A DNA stretch of 64,000 bases from positions 2,914,001 to 2,978,000 of the forward strand of contig NZ_CP138200.1 of NCBI RefSeq assembly GCF_050859025.1. The letters are read 5' to 3'. The translations under genes and the position numbers were made by a program. Below are positions 62,457 to 64,000 of this stretch, piece by piece (position 1 is the stretch's first letter; the number at the start of each line of letters is the position of its first letter). The notes beneath the pieces are model-generated. The model did no database searches. It was not told where the DNA came from and was given only the letters and a program-made list of their open reading frames with translations. The DNA comes from Wukongibacter sp050859025 (lineage in GTDB: Bacteria > Bacillota > Clostridia > Peptostreptococcales > Caminicellaceae).

Positions 62457-62681
62457 ATGAAAGAGATATGCGATAAAAAGGATGAGGTGACTGGAAGGCT
62501 ACATGAGCATGAGATTAGGATTCGAGAGCTTGAAATTAAAGATGCTCGAACTAGTGAGAAGATAGATGGGCTTGTAGGTAAGATCAATGGCTTGACTAAT
62601 TGGATAAGAGCCCTAATAATGCTTGGACTTACATCACTAATCGGATTTCTCATTTGGTATATACAGAACCTACAAAATTAA
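62457..62681 (+). CDS. XhlA/holin-like small membrane protein
   Basis: About 74 residues: a charged coiled-coil N-terminal part (EICDKKDEVTGRLHEHEIRIRELEIKDARTSEKIDGL) and one C-terminal TM segment (IMLGLTSLIGFLIWYIQ). This is the layout of XhlA/BhlA-type haemolysin-holin proteins of phages. ATG 62457 follows GGAGG closely (4 nt); ATG 62439 is an alternative. It may be a prophage relic; no other phage gene is near. Confidence 0.6.
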   Translation: MKEICDKKDEVTGRLHEHEIRIRELEIKDARTSEKIDGLVGKINGLTNWIRALIMLGLTSLIGFLIWYIQNLQN

Positions 62682-62857
62682 TTCTAAATTATAATATTTA
62701 TTTTCAACTAGACTCTCAAACTTAGACTTTAGCTTTATCAGTGTAGTATAATGGGTATAAGAAAAGTAAATGGAATAAAAAAATTGTTTGTTATATGCAA
62801 TCTTACTTACTTGTGGAATAATTTGAAAAATATATATTAGGAAAGGAATAAGAAGAA

Positions 62858-63167
62858 ATGAAGAAATTTCCCCTGTACTTTAAGTTTATAAATGCTCTTT
62901 TGCTTAGACAGATAATAATACCCATTATTACAATTTGGTTACTTGGTTTGGTGTTAAGCTATGGGCAAATTTATAGTTTTGTTTCAAAGTTTTGCTAAGG
63001 ATGGACAGATTGATATAAACGATGAGGACAAGCTAGGCAAAATATTTCTAGATGAAGTAAAAAAACATTTTAATGTTGACTGCGCATACTTTGCAAACAG
63101 CGAAGGTGGTATAGTTTCTTCTGGCATATATTCTCAGACATTCCTTTCTCATATTTGTTTGATCTAA
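62858..63167 (+). pseudogene. Frameshifted sensor-protein N-terminus (dCache-like)
   Basis: ATG 62858 (AGGAATAAGAAGA upstream) encodes a hydrophobic TM segment RQIIIPIITIWLLGLVLS, then a stop; the adjacent frame from about 62961 continues with FAKDGQIDINDEDKLGKIFL...AYFANSEGGIVSSG, typical of extracellular sensor domains of chemoreceptors or GGDEF enzymes. The remainder is missing. No HAMP, GGDEF or MCP domain follows, so this is a relic. Confidence 0.65.
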
Positions 63168-63292
63168 TTAGCCTATATATTAAGTTTTTTTAAATTTTTT
63201 GTACTATTAAAAAGGATTTTCAGAATTTTTGTAGAATTATGAACATGTTGATGTTTTTAAACATATCAAGATGAAGTTTATGGAGGAATTGT

Positions 63293-64000
63293 ATGCGAGT
63301 AAGAATACCGGATTCATATATTCTGATAATTTATATAATAATTATATTAGGCGTGGCCACATACGTTATACCTTCTGGGAGCTTTGATAGACAAATAGAC
63401 GATAATACAGGGATTAGCTATGTTATTCCAGACAGCTATAGAGTGGTAGAAAAGGATTCAGTTTCAATATTTAATATGTTTAAGGCCATTCCAGAGGGAA
63501 TGATGAGAGCCAGTGATATAATAATTTTTGTTTTATTAGCTGGAGGAAGTTTTGGAATAATAAACGCAACTGGAGTTACTCACACCTTGATAGGAAACAT
63601 AGCTCGGAGCTATATAGGAAAAGAGAAAATGATAGTATTAATAGTAATGACAGCCTTTTCTTTGATGGGAGCTATTTTTGGCATGAGTGAAGAGACACTG
63701 CCTTTGTATCCTATAGTTATATCATTAGCTTTAGCCCTAGGATTTGACAGATTAACTGGAATAGCAATGATTCTTGTTGGAACTACTTCTGGATTTGTGG
63801 CAGGCTTCTTAAATCCCTTTAATACTGGTATTGCGCAAGGTATAGTTGGACTTCCCCTGTTTTCCGGAATTTCTCTGAGAATAATTTGTCACTTCATTTT
63901 CCTGCTATCCGGTATTATTTTTGTATATACACACGTGGGAAAAATTAACTCAAATAGTAATTTGGTTGCTGCCAATAATTCTGAATGCTATGAAAAAATC
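63293..64000 (+). CDS. YfcC-family membrane transporter (start; runs off the window)
   Basis: At least 236 residues, open to the right edge. ATG 63293 follows GGAGGAATTGT. Many hydrophobic segments; motifs YVIPSGSF near the start, FVLLAGGSFGIINATG and GMSEETLPLYPIVI fit the YfcC/ArcD-like family of C4-dicarboxylate or basic-peptide/amino-acid carriers. The substrate cannot be named from this part. Confidence 0.85.
   Translation, partial: MRVRIPDSYILIIYIIIILGVATYVIPSGSFDRQIDDNTGISYVIPDSYRVVEKDSVSIFNMFKAIPEGMMRASDIIIFVLLAGGSFGIINATGVTHTLIGNIARSYIGKEKMIVLIVMTAFSLMGAIFGMSEETLPLYPIVISLALALGFDRLTGIAMILVGTTSGFVAGFLNPFNTGIAQGIVGLPLFSGISLRIICHFIFLLSGIIFVYTHVGKINSNSNLVAANNSECYEKI

Noticed and set aside
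1..64000. CRISPR arrays and tRNA genes
   Set aside because: No regularly spaced repeats and no cloverleaf-like GTTCRA-type sequence were found; repeats seen are dispersed palindromes.

Overview
The window is AT-rich DNA (roughly one third G+C by eye) from a low-GC Gram-positive anaerobe, most likely class Clostridia or Tissierellia. Evidence: a single-chain GlyRS behind a T-box, the block glyS / ccpN-type CBS regulator / PPDK regulatory protein / ppdK / dgt / dnaG / rpoD / trmK / Nif3 / rnpB that resembles the Bacillus-Clostridium order, strong AGGAGG-type ribosome binding sites, and anaerobe oxygen-defence genes (superoxide reductase, peroxiredoxin, thiol peroxidase). No tRNA, 16S/23S rRNA or CRISPR array was seen.

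Layout. 1-20.9 kb is housekeeping: recO end, DUF4342 protein, T-box and glyS, ccpN/PDRP/ppdK (pyruvate-phosphoenolpyruvate control), dgt, dnaG, rpoD, trmK, nif3-like and RNase P RNA. It is interrupted at 7.4-12.9 kb by a MarR gene and a cobalamin-riboswitch operon (methyltransferase, FMN-binding/solute-binding fusion lipoprotein, permease, ATPase) that looks like a corrinoid uptake module with different base composition. 21-27 kb is a graveyard of mobile DNA: two IS110-family elements (one full length but lacking the first catalytic Asp, one frameshifted), each with an upstream non-coding segment that fits a bridge RNA, a decayed Y1 (IS200/RAYT-like) transposase inside perfect 20-bp inverted repeats, and broken secreted-protein genes. 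27-36.5 kb holds secreted proteins, a zinc-dependent phospholipase C homologue, a short sirtuin, peroxiredoxin, hpt, superoxide reductase, a flavodoxin-type oxidoreductase, a thiamine-binding MTH1187 protein and PduL. 36.7-46 kb has an S41-like lipoprotein, a 12-Cys copper-storage-like protein, a 2-hydroxyacid dehydrogenase, a lipoprotein translationally coupled to an OmpR/HisKA two-component pair, and small proteins. 46.5-52.5 kb is a TetR/TetR/MFP/RND efflux locus. 52.6-64 kb has tpx, a UbiA prenyltransferase, a GntR gene next to a wrecked phosphonate permease, PadR/DUF2812, EamA/LysR, several small membrane proteins, a frameshifted sensor fragment and the start of a YfcC-type transporter.

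The least expected layer is between genes: at least four families of short palindromic repeats (called A to D here; 5, 3, 3 and about 4-5 copies) recur across the window. One D copy sits inside an A copy, and the B copies show compensatory base changes in their stem. These look like MITE/REP-type elements; the decayed Y1 transposase is a possible but unproven former mover.
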